From Desulfosporosinus sp. Sb-LF (GTDB lineage: Bacteria; Bacillota; Desulfitobacteriia; Desulfitobacteriales; Desulfitobacteriaceae), in NCBI RefSeq assembly GCF_004766055.1, contig NZ_SPQR01000003.1, positions 310,001 to 374,000 of the forward strand: a DNA stretch of 64,000 nucleotides. Reading direction: 5' to 3'. The notes beneath the pieces were generated by a model. The model saw only the letters and a list, made by a program, of their open reading frames with translations, had not been told where the DNA came from and ran no database searches. Positions 26,606 through 36,929 of the stretch are shown here, piece by piece; positions within the stretch are counted from its first letter, which is position 1, and the number at the start of each line of letters is the position of its first letter. The position numbers and the translations under genes are program-made.

Positions 26606-26875
26606 CGGATCCTCCGAACCCTTCCATTTTCACTTCGAATCGCATTTACTTATTAACTTCTCCACTTAATAGCTAAACTACTTGTTTATCAGTTTACTCG
26701 TCACTTGTACGCTTCCATGTGAACCACTCTCAATAAATTGGAGAGCATTATTATGATTCTAGGAAACGAACCAGGGTTCATCAAGCCTGAGCTCTAAAGG
26801 ACGGCGCAAACCGACTAGTTTGCGAGCATTGTCCTGCCCCCTTAGCGGTGCTTTTCGTGCCGGTCGTCCAATGAG

Positions 26876-27352
26876 TTAAATCATGTCTTTTAACCGCTGT
26901 TCCCAGTCATTGTCTTGAGCACGTAAGATAATCTCTCGTGGCATTTCTCCGCTGCCCAAGATCTCTATGTCCAAACGATCCTCCGGCAAATAATCCTTTG
27001 CAATTTCAGGCCATTCAATTAAGCAAATCGCATCCTCTACGAACGCATCTTCTACCCCGATCACTTCGACTTCTTCGGGATGTTGAAGTCGGTAAAGATC
27101 CATATGAATCAAACGAACCTTTGTCCCTGTTCCTTGAACTTGTCCTATGTACTCATGAAGAAACGTGAATGTTGGGCTGGTCATGGGGCCTGTGACCCCC
27201 AACATCTCGCCAACCCCTTGCGCGAAGGCCGTTTTTCCTGCACCCAGATCTCCAGATAGTGCTACGACATCTCCACCCCGTAAATGCCTTCCCAGTTCTT
27301 TTCCCCACGCTCGAGTTTGCTCAGCCGATAAACTCTCAACTCTATAGTCCAT
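26876..27352 (-). CDS. tsaE: tRNA threonylcarbamoyladenosine ATPase TsaE
   Basis: 158 residues of the P-loop family that drives multiple turnover of the TsaBD complex. The Walker A motif GDLGAGKTAFAQG (near 39) is intact, followed by SPTFTFLHEY, the HMDLYRL strand and LIEWPEI. The separation of 270 bp from tsaB, with no gene between, suggests either a long untranslated spacer or a second promoter. Confidence 0.94.
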   Translation of the reverse strand: MDYRVESLSAEQTRAWGKELGRHLRGGDVVALSGDLGAGKTAFAQGVGEMLGVTGPMTSPTFTFLHEYIGQVQGTGTKVRLIHMDLYRLQHPEEVEVIGVEDAFVEDAICLIEWPEIAKDYLPEDRLDIEILGSGEMPREIILRAQDNDWEQRLKDMI

Positions 27353-27844
27353 ACTTATCTGGTTAAGAAAACTTGGACAATCCTAACCTTTTCCTTCCTT
27401 AAGAGTTTTGGCACCTTCTCCAAGTTTGCAAAAGATCTTTGAGTATCTTATGGATGACTTCCTCGAATGCAATCACTGATCGATACTTCTCTAGTTCCTA
27501 CCCTTCTTTGATTAAAACCCTTCATTTGTTGATAGAGATGGGTATTGTTGTCAAACTTAGTCTATCCTGTTCGAATATAGAATTAAACCTTATTGTATTA
27601 ATGTTACCCTATGCACTTTCCATGAGGGGAGGCAAGGTAATTCTTCCGAAACTATTCGTACCCCAAACTCCTAAAATAATCAGAGTAATCTCAACAGCAT
27701 TAATCCACCCAACCTGCTCTCCCCTGAAAACTACCCAAAAAAACCGACACGACCGTAATAAGGTTTAAAATCGGGGCTGTTTGAGAAACGGGCAAGGTTG
27801 CATACACACAATACACTCGTTGCTTGGAGTGGCTCTAGGTATGT
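27353..27844. other. intergenic region upstream of tsaE
   Basis: About 490 bp without a supportable gene. A plus-strand open frame of 109 codons (27439-27768) has no ribosome-binding site and unremarkable composition. No hairpin of note was found apart from short repeats. Confidence 0.4.
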
Positions 27845-29053
27845 CTAGCACTCATGGATGCTTTCACCTAATTTAGGCTCCGGGCTTACAATTTTGCCGT
27901 CAATAATCACATAGAGCGGACGAGAGGTGATTATAAAGGGATGTTCACTCCAAATGACCAGATCTGCATCTTTCCCAACCTCAAGAGACCCTATTCGATC
28001 AGAAACACCCAGGATTTCAGCGGAATTAATCGTAATAGCCCGCAAAGCATCCTCAATGTCCATCCCTGCTTTGCACGCTAAGGCCGCACACAGCGGGAGC
28101 TGTTCAATCGGCGTGACAGAATGATCGGTCATGATCGCCACTTTTACCCCAGCTTTGGCTAGAATACCGGGAGTTTTGAAGGATTTATCTTTAAGCTCAA
28201 CCTTTGAACGATTAGTGAGCAAAGGCCCGACTACCGCTGGATATCCTAACTCTGCAAGTTCCTCGGCAATCTTGTGTCCTTCCGTACAATGTTCTATTAC
28301 TAGGTCAACCTCGAATTCTCGGGCAATACGAATCGCGGTCATAATATCATCCGCACGATGGGCATGGGCCCGCATAGGAATTTCGCGGTTAATCACCCTA
28401 ACAAGAGTCTCTAAACCCAAATCCCGTTCTGGAACTTTATCGGGGTCTGTTTTTCCTTCCTCTAATTTATCTCGATACACCTGCGCATCCACTAAGGCCT
28501 GACGTAGAAGTGCTGCCGTTCCCATCCGAGTCATAGGCATTTTCTTTTGCTCGCCGTAAACCATTTTGGGATTTTCCCCAAACGCCACTTTTAAACCAGC
28601 AGGATCACGGACAATCATCTTATCGACGATCTTCCCAGCCGTCTTCATAACGACCCCCGTTCCTCCAATCACATTGGCACTCCCCGGAACCGTAAACACG
28701 GCCGTCACTCCACCCAAACGAGCATCACGAAAACCCTCATCTTCTGGGTTAATTCCATCGATCGCTCGCATATCCGGTGTCACAGGATCTGTCATTTCGT
28801 TAAAGTCTTCCCCTTCCCACCGGTAAATTTCTTCGCCAATACCGACATGACAATGGGCATCGATCAACCCTGGCATCACGAGACAACCCATAGCATCGAT
28901 CACGACTGTATCCGCCGGAATGTCCATGTTTAATGTCTCTCCGAGCGCCGCTATTTTTGTTCCTTCGATAAGGATAAACCCGGGAAATTCACGTCCGGTC
29001 ATCGTTTTAATCTGACCGTTCTTTATCAAGAGTTTCGTTCCTACATTCATCAT
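27845..29053 (-). CDS. amidohydrolase (imidazolonepropionase/prolidase-like)
   Basis: 402 residues. The metal-dependent hydrolase fold is clear: a small beta-domain (LLIKNGQIKTMTGREF), the first metal motif PGLIDAHCHVG (HxH) near 62, further ligands in HAHRADD near 232 and EHCTEGH near 258, and the catalytic Asp in MTDHSVTP near 317. The C-terminus ends with DLVIWSEHPF. The substrate class is uncertain; the sequence is like Firmicute proteins annotated simply as amidohydrolase. ATG 29053 follows GGAGGAGAAACA; the preceding transporter gene ends inside it, a 47-bp overlap that implies co-translation. Confidence 0.88.
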   Translation of the reverse strand: MMNVGTKLLIKNGQIKTMTGREFPGFILIEGTKIAALGETLNMDIPADTVVIDAMGCLVMPGLIDAHCHVGIGEEIYRWEGEDFNEMTDPVTPDMRAIDGINPEDEGFRDARLGGVTAVFTVPGSANVIGGTGVVMKTAGKIVDKMIVRDPAGLKVAFGENPKMVYGEQKKMPMTRMGTAALLRQALVDAQVYRDKLEEGKTDPDKVPERDLGLETLVRVINREIPMRAHAHRADDIMTAIRIAREFEVDLVIEHCTEGHKIAEELAELGYPAVVGPLLTNRSKVELKDKSFKTPGILAKAGVKVAIMTDHSVTPIEQLPLCAALACKAGMDIEDALRAITINSAEILGVSDRIGSLEVGKDADLVIWSEHPFIITSRPLYVIIDGKIVSPEPKLGESIHEC

Positions 29054-29972
29054 TGTTTCTCCTCCAGTTTAATAATAAAATTCCAACCAAAACTAAGCCT
29101 CCGCCAATCCATTGATCCCGTGTGGGAAACTCATTAAGGAAAAGAGCTGCCATAATAAACGTCATCGGCAACTCAAACGTACTGAGAATAGCCGCTTGAT
29201 CCGCTCCCAGCCGCTCAATACCCACTAAAACCATGTAAAACGGTATAATCGAAGCAAATGTCGCCAACAAGAGGCCTATTTGCCAAGTTTGTGCGTTTTG
29301 CCAGGGAATACTCATTATATCTCCCTTTAAGATCAACAACAGCGCTATAGCACAAACCCACTGTGAATAACACATTGCGACCAAAGGGGATACCTTAGCT
29401 AAGACCCATTCCCCAACAAGGTTAAAAGTGGCATAGGCCATTGCTGCGCCTAAACCTAGGATGATTCCAACCCAAGCGACTCCACTCACTCCCGAGAGAA
29501 CTCCGCTTGCTAGTGTGGTTCCGGCCAAGGTAAGGAATAAGGCGACCATTTCTTGCCGACTAGTCTTTTTATGCCAAATCATGACTCCAGCCGCTAAAAC
29601 CAACGCCGGATAGAGATAAAGAAGTAGAATAGCCACAGAAACCGGAAGAAATTTGAGGGAGTATGCGTACAAGAGGCTCGTTCCCAAGGTCCCGACCACG
29701 CCTTGAAAGGCTAAAATCCCCAACGTCCGAAGCGAAATCCTAAATATCTCCCGCTTAAAGATCACAGCATAGAGCAGAAGAAGGATCGAGGCCATCCACG
29801 ATTGTAGGGCAATCACCTGCATTGGACCGATTCCAAGTTGGTAAGCCCCCTTGACCAGGATGGACATTAAGGCGTAGCCCGTTCCTGCCGCAAGGACAGC
29901 GCCAACTCCCTGCAAACGCATTTTTTGAACGTTCAACGTTTGATAACCCTCTCTTCCATTCTTTTTCCGCAT
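29007..29972 (-). CDS. EamA/DMT-family transporter
   Basis: 321 residues, with ten predicted transmembrane helices in two EamA repeats (about 18-150 and 165-300), the inverted-repeat design of drug/metabolite exporters. GYALMSILVKGAYQLG and FNLVGEWVLAKVSP are typical segments, and ERLGADQAAILSTFELPMTF is the family's characteristic helix near the end of repeat 2. The substrate is unknown. It overlaps the amidohydrolase gene by 47 bp, so it may export or import that enzyme's substrate or product (inference). Confidence 0.9.
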   Translation of the reverse strand: MRKKNGREGYQTLNVQKMRLQGVGAVLAAGTGYALMSILVKGAYQLGIGPMQVIALQSWMASILLLLYAVIFKREIFRISLRTLGILAFQGVVGTLGTSLLYAYSLKFLPVSVAILLLYLYPALVLAAGVMIWHKKTSRQEMVALFLTLAGTTLASGVLSGVSGVAWVGIILGLGAAMAYATFNLVGEWVLAKVSPLVAMCYSQWVCAIALLLILKGDIMSIPWQNAQTWQIGLLLATFASIIPFYMVLVGIERLGADQAAILSTFELPMTFIMAALFLNEFPTRDQWIGGGLVLVGILLLNWRRNNDECRNETLDKERSD

Positions 29973-30190
29973 TAAAATATCATTCTACACCGCTATCGCT
30001 GTAAGCGCTAATAAAACCATTTAACATTATATCAGACTCTTTCTATTATCACAGCCTTAGGAATAATAATGAGTTTGAGTTTTCATACACTGCACATATA
30101 CTGCCGGAGATAAGTTACTCTGCGGTAATCTTAAACGCCAGACACTGAAGAGGACTTTCAGCCCTAATACACAGATCACAAAAATTAAGG

Positions 30191-30234
30191 AAAGGGGTAA
30201 CCTTCTTCCTCAAGGGAAAGGAGGTTACCCCTTT
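30191..30234 (-). terminator. terminator of tex
   Basis: AAAGGGGTAACCT pairs with AGGTTACCCCTTT over 13 bp, followed by T-rich sequence on the plus strand; it is about 100 bp after tex on the complement. No gene was seen in the rest of 29973-30335. Confidence 0.7.
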
Positions 30235-30335
30235 ATTTCAGTCAATTTCTCATCCTTTCAAATAACCAACCACGATTTCCGCGTGATTATTTCATTCATA
30301 GCATTTGAAACCATGGTGTTGTCCCCAAAGCCAGA

Positions 30336-32504
30336 TTATGCAGTCGTAACGTTGCTCGCTAGATCCCGCATTGATAAGCTAACTCGATCTCTCGCCTTAT
30401 CAAGTCCAATCACGCGCACCTTGACAATATCCCCTACGGCGACTGCTTCCATCGGATGTTTGATAAATTTATCGCACAGCTGAGAAATATGAACAAGCCC
30501 ATCCTGCTTCACTCCGATGTCAACAAATGCACCGAAGTCCACGACATTGCGCACGGTTCCCTCTAAGACCATTCCTTCGCTAAGATCTTCCATGTGCGTG
30601 ACATCCCGCCGGAGTAACGGCCTCGGCAAATCTTCTCGGGGATCCCTACCCGGTCTTTGCAGAGCATCCAGAATATCGCGAACTGTCGGAACCCCAGCGC
30701 TGAACTCTTCCGCCAGCTCGTTAGCTTCTAAAATCGCCAGTTTTTTGCGCACGTCCGTAAGGTGATCACGTAAATCCTCAGAGGTGTGTCCGATCTTTTT
30801 TAGGATGTCTTCAGCGAGCTGATAGGATTCGGGATGAACAGGCGTATTTTCCAGAGGATTAATTCCATCTGGCAGGCGAATGAACCCAGCACACTGGATA
30901 TACGTTTGAGCTCCCAGTCGTGGAATTTTCTTCAGCTGATCACGATGGCTGAACTTCCCATGTTCATCCCGCCAAGCCACGATATTCTTAGCAACCGCCG
31001 GCTTTAACCCTGCCACATATTGGAGTAAAGAAGCAGAGGCAGTATTTAAATCAACACCTACGACATTAACACAGGATTCCACGACCCCATTCAAGGATTC
31101 CTCTAACCGTTTGGGCTGGACATCATGCTGATATTGACCAACGCCGACGGCCTTCGGTTCGATTTTCACCAGTTCTGCCAGGGGATCTTGAAGTCGCCTG
31201 GCAATAGAAACTGCACTCCGTAAGGAAAGATCAAAGTCTGGAAATTCATCCCCTGCTATTTTTGAAGCAGAATACACAGACGCCCCAGCTTCACTGACGA
31301 GAATAAATTCAGCGGCAATCCCATCTTCGCGAATCATTTCTGCTACAACTTCTTCCGTTTCCCTGGAGGCTGTGCCATTCCCAATCGCAATAATATTGGC
31401 ATTAAACTCGGCTATCGCCTTACGCATACTATGCTTGGCTTCTTCTCGTTTGTTTTGAGGTGGATGCGGATAAATTACCCCAACCTTTAGGAGCTTTCCC
31501 GTCTCATCCACCACAGCCCACTTACACCCTGTTCGGAATCCCGGATCAAGCCCCAAAACCATTTTTCCCCTAACAGGTGGCTGAAGTAAAAGCTGGCGAA
31601 GATTAGCTGCAAACACTTTGATCGCCTGTTCTTCCGCTTGCGCGGAGAGTTCGGCACGCACCTCCCGTTCAATTGAAGGCTCGATCAATCGTTTATAGGC
31701 ATCAAGAGCTGCCTTTTGAACGTAAGCAGCACACGGTCCTGTTTTGACATAACGAACTTCAATCAGTCTATGTAGGGTTTCTAGCGGAGCTTCGATCTTA
31801 ACAGATAGAAACTCTTCCTTCTCCCCGCGATTCAGGGCTAAAATTCGATGCGGGGGAATCTTGCGGACAGGCTCCCGATAATCATAATACATCTCAAAGG
31901 GGGAGCGTTCCTTAGCTTTCTTCGCCACTGCAGAAGCCACCACATCCGCAAGACGTAGGGTTTCTTCCCGGATTCGTTTACGAAGGGACGCATCATCTGC
32001 AAGGGTTTCCGCGATAATATCCATCGCGCCAGTCAACGCTTCCTCGGTTGAATTCACCTCTAACTCGGTGTTTAGATACTTTTCTGCCTCTGCTTGAGGG
32101 TCCGCTCTGATATACTGAACTAATAACCATGTTGCTAATGGTTCAAGACCCTTTTCTTTAGCAATCGTCGCCCGCGTCCGACGTTTCTGCTTATAAGGCC
32201 GATATAGGTCTTCAACATCCTGAAGCACGGTTGCCGCCGTAATTTGCGCCTCCAGTTCTTCCGACAGCTTTCCCTGTTCGTTAATCAGGCGTAAGACTTC
32301 CGTTTTCCGTTGATCCAAACGTCTCAAATAGTCTAAACGTTCTACGATATCGCGCAAAACATTCTCATCGAGTTCCCCAGTTGCTTCCTTACGGTAACGC
32401 GCTATAAATGGGATGGTATTTCCCCCATCCAGTAAGTTAACAGCCTCTTTGACTTGAGTTATCTTTATTCCTAGTTCATTGGCAATAACTTGATTAAATT
32501 CCAA
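30336..32504 (-). CDS. tex: Tex family RNA-binding transcription accessory protein
   Basis: 722 residues, full length. Tex is a cytoplasmic nucleic-acid-binding protein related to eukaryotic Spt6. In order: helical N-terminal domain (IPFIARYRKEATGELDE), YqgF-like RNase H domain (VLGLDPGFRTGCKWAVVDETG near 318), two helix-hairpin-helix motifs (GVDLNTASASLLQYVAGL and KIPRLGAQTYIQCAGFIR) and a C-terminal S1 domain (GMVLEGTVRNVVDFGAFVDIGVKQDGLVH). The last two bind single-stranded nucleic acid. Monocistronic. Confidence 0.96.
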   Translation of the reverse strand: MEFNQVIANELGIKITQVKEAVNLLDGGNTIPFIARYRKEATGELDENVLRDIVERLDYLRRLDQRKTEVLRLINEQGKLSEELEAQITAATVLQDVEDLYRPYKQKRRTRATIAKEKGLEPLATWLLVQYIRADPQAEAEKYLNTELEVNSTEEALTGAMDIIAETLADDASLRKRIREETLRLADVVASAVAKKAKERSPFEMYYDYREPVRKIPPHRILALNRGEKEEFLSVKIEAPLETLHRLIEVRYVKTGPCAAYVQKAALDAYKRLIEPSIEREVRAELSAQAEEQAIKVFAANLRQLLLQPPVRGKMVLGLDPGFRTGCKWAVVDETGKLLKVGVIYPHPPQNKREEAKHSMRKAIAEFNANIIAIGNGTASRETEEVVAEMIREDGIAAEFILVSEAGASVYSASKIAGDEFPDFDLSLRSAVSIARRLQDPLAELVKIEPKAVGVGQYQHDVQPKRLEESLNGVVESCVNVVGVDLNTASASLLQYVAGLKPAVAKNIVAWRDEHGKFSHRDQLKKIPRLGAQTYIQCAGFIRLPDGINPLENTPVHPESYQLAEDILKKIGHTSEDLRDHLTDVRKKLAILEANELAEEFSAGVPTVRDILDALQRPGRDPREDLPRPLLRRDVTHMEDLSEGMVLEGTVRNVVDFGAFVDIGVKQDGLVHISQLCDKFIKHPMEAVAVGDIVKVRVIGLDKARDRVSLSMRDLASNVTTA

Positions 32505-32659
32505 AGGTTGATACCTCCTAAAAATCCTATTGCAAAATCGCTATTGCGGGTCTCAAACCACTTGAATAACACATTGGAAACTATTATACCATCCTTATCT
32601 CTCCGAAGAAAATCGGCTCCTGTATTATATTACCATATTTCGAATTCCTCAGGATACAA

Positions 32660-32694
32660 AAGCTGTGGATTGCATCTTGCAGCCCCACAGCTTA
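32660..32694 (-). terminator. terminator of the DUF2225 gene
   Basis: AAGCTGTGG pairs with CCACAGCTT across a 15-nt loop just after the stop codon on the complement strand. Confidence 0.6.
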
Positions 32695-32696
32695 GT

Positions 32697-33392
32697 TTAG
32701 CCCCGACTATGACTGTTTTCTTCTTTTGCCACGCTCCATTGTTCTCGCGCTCTGTTGACAATATTTTGATTGTCTTTGGCATCCTTATGTTGAATGATTT
32801 TGGAAAAATATAAAACAGCCTTTTGATATTGCCCTAGGCGACGGCTTAACTCCCCAATCATAAACAACACGTTCAATTCAGACATCGATGTGCCGGCAAA
32901 ATCCGAATGAACATAAGATGCTTCATATGCGTTGAGTGCCAGACCCATGAATCGCTTTTCTTGTTCAGCATTGTTTTCAATCCGGTAGAGCCATGCTAAG
33001 CGTAAACAAAGCCCTGCAAGAATGGCATTTTTCTCTTTTTTAATGGATGCAGCTAAAACAGCCAATTTATAAGATTCCAAAGCTTGTTGAATATCCCTTA
33101 CCTGACCGAAGTTCCGCTTGATCCATTGCTTGGTGATTTGTGCATGGATGACTTCCTTGGAGCCTCTGGGAAATTGATCTGAAAACTCTTCGGAAAAGGC
33201 GAAACCACATTCTGGACAGACATTGACATAATAAAAATGAGGGTTATAATTCCCTACACGGTAGTAGGGGCAAAAGTCGGTATCGATTTGATGCGGTATT
33301 GAAAACCTCGATCGCACCCTCAGCGTAGTAAACGGCTTTCCGCAAAATATACACGTGAGTTTCTTCTCGTAAAAAGGTTCTAATGATTGCAT
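32697..33392 (-). CDS. DUF2225 protein
   Basis: 231 residues. The N-terminal third carries two Cys pairs, CIFCGKPF near residue 14 and NVCPECGFAFSEEF near 57, with the aromatic DFCPYYRVGNYNPHFYYV between, which is the DUF2225 signature and probably a zinc site. The rest is helical with TPR-like repeats (SYKLAVLAASIKKEKNAILAG and LGQYQKAVLYFSKII). Biochemical function is unknown. Monocistronic. Confidence 0.88.
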   Translation of the reverse strand: MQSLEPFYEKKLTCIFCGKPFTTLRVRSRFSIPHQIDTDFCPYYRVGNYNPHFYYVNVCPECGFAFSEEFSDQFPRGSKEVIHAQITKQWIKRNFGQVRDIQQALESYKLAVLAASIKKEKNAILAGLCLRLAWLYRIENNAEQEKRFMGLALNAYEASYVHSDFAGTSMSELNVLFMIGELSRRLGQYQKAVLYFSKIIQHKDAKDNQNIVNRAREQWSVAKEENSHSRG

Positions 33393-33638
33393 AAGAATCC
33401 CCCTCGCGCTAAATACATAAAGCTCAGACTTAAATTCTGCCGCTTTCCGTTCTTAGATGAAGTTATTACATTAAATCGGAGCGTCTAAAAGCCTGTGCCT
33501 CAGTAAGAGACACTGATTTGTGCTTTATGTAAGTTATGCCTTTGAGTAGTTTTATTATATCAGAACCCTCAGATTATTTCAGGCAAAGATAAAGATACCA
33601 TTTATAGGATTGCTGTAACCCCCTCGTTTCAAGGAAAC

Positions 33639-34982
33639 TCACCCTTTTGTAGAGCCTAACTGTTTAAGGTCCCTAAGCAACCAAATGGCTGTAAGACCAG
33701 ACGATGCAAAATCGGAAACTGGCCCCGCTAACCATACACCCGTTAGTCCCCAAAACTTCGGCAAAATTAAAAGCGTGGGAACCAAAAAAATAAGCTGACG
33801 AGACAAGCTCAAAAACAACGATTTCCGGGGCTTACCCGTTGCTTGAAAATAGTTCACAACAACCACTTGGAAACCAATAACGGGTAGCATCACTAAGAAA
33901 ACTCTTAATCCAAAAGACCCGATCTGGATGAGTTCTGGGTCCTGACTAAAAAGGCTCATTATGGCGGTAGGAAATAATTCCACCATCAGAAAACCTATAA
34001 CCATCACACCCGTTGCACCCATCACGGATAGCTGCAACGTCCGTTTAACTCGATCATAATTCCTGGCACCATAATTATAACCAAGAATGGGCTGAGCCCC
34101 TTGTCCAATCCCGAAAATGGGCATAAATATGAGCATAGTGATACTGTTTATAACTCCCATAGCTGCAATCGAGAGGTCTCCACCGTAATTGACCAGTGTT
34201 TGATTGAAAAGCACGGCCACGACACTGCCTACCAGCTGCATGGAGAACGGTGAAATTCCAATTGCCAGAATATCTTTGACAAAAACCCATCGAAGTTTAA
34301 GATTTCGCAATCGAATTTTAAGTAACGCCCGATTTCCGAGGAAATAAGATAACACCCAAATGGCTGTAATGAACTGGGATATAACCGTAGCAAGAGCGGA
34401 ACCTGCTACGCCCAGGTGTAAACCAAAGATAAAAATCGGATTTAAGATCGTGTTTAAAACAGCACCCAAAATCATAGTGTACATGGCAACTTTTGGATTT
34501 CCCTCTGCACGAATAAAATTGTTCATGCCAAAACCGATTGTCTGGAAGACAGCGCCCCACAGCAGAACGTTAAGATATTGTTTCGCGTAGGGAAGAACTT
34601 CTGAACTCGCCCCAAAGACAACTAAAAGTGGATCCATAAATAGGAAGCCTAATACCATAATCATCAACGAAATCCCCAGCAGCAGGATAAACGCATTCCC
34701 GACAATCTGTTCCGCTTCCTCCCTTTTCTGCTGACCCAAACGTATCGAGATCACAGAGGTTGCACCAAGTCCGATCAACATTCCAAACGCCATAATGGCT
34801 AATGAGATAGGAAAGCTAATCGCAATTCCAGAAAGCGCCAAGGAGCCCACCCCTCGGCCCACAAAAATGCGATCGACGATATTATAAAGTCCATTAACCA
34901 GCATTCCGATAATTGCTGGAATGGAAAACTTAAGTAGAAGTTTTCCAACTTTTTCTTCTCCAAGTTGTTGGGAACGGTTCAT
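33639..34982 (-). CDS. MATE family efflux transporter
   Basis: 447 residues with about twelve transmembrane helices in two six-helix halves. Family signs are KLLLKFSIPAIIGMLVNGLYNIVDRIFVG at the N-terminus, GMLIGLGATSVISIRLGQ, FGIGQGAQPILGYNYGARNYDRVKR at the start of the second half, and NYFQATGKPRKSLFLSLSRQL. Such proteins export cationic drugs or metabolites using sodium or proton gradients. Substrate unknown; no adjacent regulator. Confidence 0.93.
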   Translation of the reverse strand: MNRSQQLGEEKVGKLLLKFSIPAIIGMLVNGLYNIVDRIFVGRGVGSLALSGIAISFPISLAIMAFGMLIGLGATSVISIRLGQQKREEAEQIVGNAFILLLGISLMIMVLGFLFMDPLLVVFGASSEVLPYAKQYLNVLLWGAVFQTIGFGMNNFIRAEGNPKVAMYTMILGAVLNTILNPIFIFGLHLGVAGSALATVISQFITAIWVLSYFLGNRALLKIRLRNLKLRWVFVKDILAIGISPFSMQLVGSVVAVLFNQTLVNYGGDLSIAAMGVINSITMLIFMPIFGIGQGAQPILGYNYGARNYDRVKRTLQLSVMGATGVMVIGFLMVELFPTAIMSLFSQDPELIQIGSFGLRVFLVMLPVIGFQVVVVNYFQATGKPRKSLFLSLSRQLIFLVPTLLILPKFWGLTGVWLAGPVSDFASSGLTAIWLLRDLKQLGSTKG

Positions 34983-35129
34983 TCTATCTCTCCTCCACCT
35001 AGTGTGCCAAATCTATCGAGCATATTTTTTTAGTATCTGCGTCTTAAACCAATTTCATTAGTAAATCAACCTTAAATTATTTCTTTAGCGCGATATGTAA
35101 TAGCGGGGATAACATAACCTCAAAAACAA

Positions 35130-35171
35130 GAGCCTTTCACACATAATGAACGGGATTATGTGTGAAGGCTC
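35130..35171 (-). terminator. terminator of the aminotransferase gene
   Basis: GAGCCTT(T)CACACATAAT pairs with ATTATGTGTGAAGGCTC with one bulged T, about 90 bp beyond the aminotransferase stop. Confidence 0.65.
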
Positions 35172-35259
35172 TCGGGATTTTGGTATTTAGGGACGTATAT
35201 CTTAGGTCCACTCCCTCGAACATGGCAGTAATCTTCTCGCTAAATCGTGCCCTTTAGAA

Positions 35260-36420
35260 CTAGCGTATTAAAAACTGCTGAATTCGCCGCACTGCTTCCT
35301 GCATTACGCCCTCATCTTGAACCAAAGCCACCCGTACATATCCTTCGCCATGGTCTCCAAAGGCAACCCCTGGAACCACGATCACGCCCGCTTCGCGAGC
35401 CAAATCCGTTGCAAAAGCTACTGAGTCTTGGTTTGTTGGAACTGGCGCCCAGATGAACATAGAACCCTGAGGTATCGACATTTTCCAACCAGCTGAAGCA
35501 CAACCCTCGATCCAGAGATCCCTTCGCCTCTGATAAGCGCTGCGATTTTCATCGATCGTGTCCTGCGCAAAGCTAAGCGCAAAGGCACCAGCCGTCAAAA
35601 CTGGGCCGAATGCTCCATAATCAATATTTGATTTAAGTTGAGAGAGATTCCCTATAACATCGGCATTCCCTACTACAAACCCTAACCGAGCCCCTGCTAG
35701 ATTGTACGTTTTAGAGACGGAATGGAATTCAATGCCCACTTCTTTTGCCCCCCGTGCTTGTAAAAAGCTCACAGGTCTATATCCATCGAACGCTAATTCG
35801 GAGTACGCTGCATCATGGCAGATGAGCACATCATACGCTTTGGCAAACTCTACAACCTCTTCAAAAAATGAGAGCGGGGCCACAGCTGCAGTGGGGTTAT
35901 TCGGATAATTTAAGAACATGAGTTTCGCCTTACGGGCTGTATCCGGATCAATCTTCCGCAGATCCGGTAAGAAACCATTCTTCTCTAACAGAGGCACCGC
36001 AACTTTCACTCCCCCCGCTAGCAATAGACCCGCCGAATAAATTGGATATCCCGGATCGGGGATTAAGGCCAAATCACCAGGATCAATATAGGCTAGGAAA
36101 ATATGAGCCAGCCCATCCTGGGATCCCATTAAGGGTAAGACCTCTGTTTCAGGATCCAACGATACCCCAAAACGTTCTTGATACCACCCTGCACATACCT
36201 TCCGAAAGTTCCCCGGTCCGCGAGTCAATGTATAGCCATATTGGGTCCCATCCAATACTGCTTGGCTGAGAACCCTGCGGATTTCTTCAGCTGGGGCTCG
36301 ATCAGGACTTCCAATACTAAGATTTATTAAATGCGTTCCTGCTTTCTCCAAGTCCCTCTTCAAATTGTCCATCTCTGTAAAAACTGATGCTCCTAAACCT
36401 GCCAAACGTTTTGAGGGCAT
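35260..36420 (-). CDS. PLP-dependent class I/II aminotransferase (DapL-like)
   Basis: 386 residues from ATG 36420, preferred because GGAGGCGGGCGG lies before it. Fold type I features are INLSIGSPDRAPAEEI, YGYTLTRGPGNFRKV, DPGYPIYSAG, the Asn-Pro pair in NYPNNPTAAV, CHDAAYSELAFDGY, and the PLP lysine in HSVSKTYNLAGARLG. The pattern is closest to LL-diaminopimelate aminotransferases and their relatives, which take amino groups from glutamate. The exact substrate is not decided by sequence alone; other members act on alanine, aspartate or methionine-pathway keto acids. Confidence 0.88.
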   Translation of the reverse strand: MPSKRLAGLGASVFTEMDNLKRDLEKAGTHLINLSIGSPDRAPAEEIRRVLSQAVLDGTQYGYTLTRGPGNFRKVCAGWYQERFGVSLDPETEVLPLMGSQDGLAHIFLAYIDPGDLALIPDPGYPIYSAGLLLAGGVKVAVPLLEKNGFLPDLRKIDPDTARKAKLMFLNYPNNPTAAVAPLSFFEEVVEFAKAYDVLICHDAAYSELAFDGYRPVSFLQARGAKEVGIEFHSVSKTYNLAGARLGFVVGNADVIGNLSQLKSNIDYGAFGPVLTAGAFALSFAQDTIDENRSAYQRRRDLWIEGCASAGWKMSIPQGSMFIWAPVPTNQDSVAFATDLAREAGVIVVPGVAFGDHGEGYVRVALVQDEGVMQEAVRRIQQFLIR

Positions 36421-36929
36421 GATCCGCCCGCCTCCATTCTCCAATTTCTTGCTGTTTACTTAATAACTTAATTAAGCTATTTGTACTACCTGAACGTTAA
36501 TATTTCGGTTAGTGTGTCATTTAGATGTTTCTTTCCTGGTGCGTTATTTCAAGAGTATCCACTGTCACGCTTTCTTGGTCGATTGCAGATCGGCATTTTT
36601 TGGGAGTCCTGGTTCCGCACCCCTTGATCGTTAGGATGCTACTAGCACCTTACCTCTATGAGATGACAGCCTTCCACCCTTTTCTGTATAATAACATGGA
36701 CAAAATCCTTGTCAATCGCCTATCTTTCGCATAACAGAGTTCAATCTTACCTCCTGTAAACTTAATGTTTAAGTATCCTTGTTCCTTTTGACAAGAAGAG
36801 CACAAGGTTCATGCCTTTGCAACGCCCCATTTGGGAACTAACTGGGGTTAAATCAAAATATGTACATATAAATACGAGAATGGTATTATATAGAATAAAC
36901 GTAGCTGAAAAGAAATGAGGCAGACTAAA
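36421..36929. other. intergenic region between divergent genes
   Basis: About 500 bp between the aminotransferase and the DUF3307 gene. No supportable ORF; it holds the promoters of both. TATTATATAG at about 36883-36892 is a candidate -10 for the plus-strand operon. Confidence 0.4.

Noticed and set aside
27439-27768. 109-codon plus-strand frame in the tsaE upstream gap
   Set aside because: No Shine-Dalgarno sequence, low-complexity hydrophobic composition and no recognisable motif.
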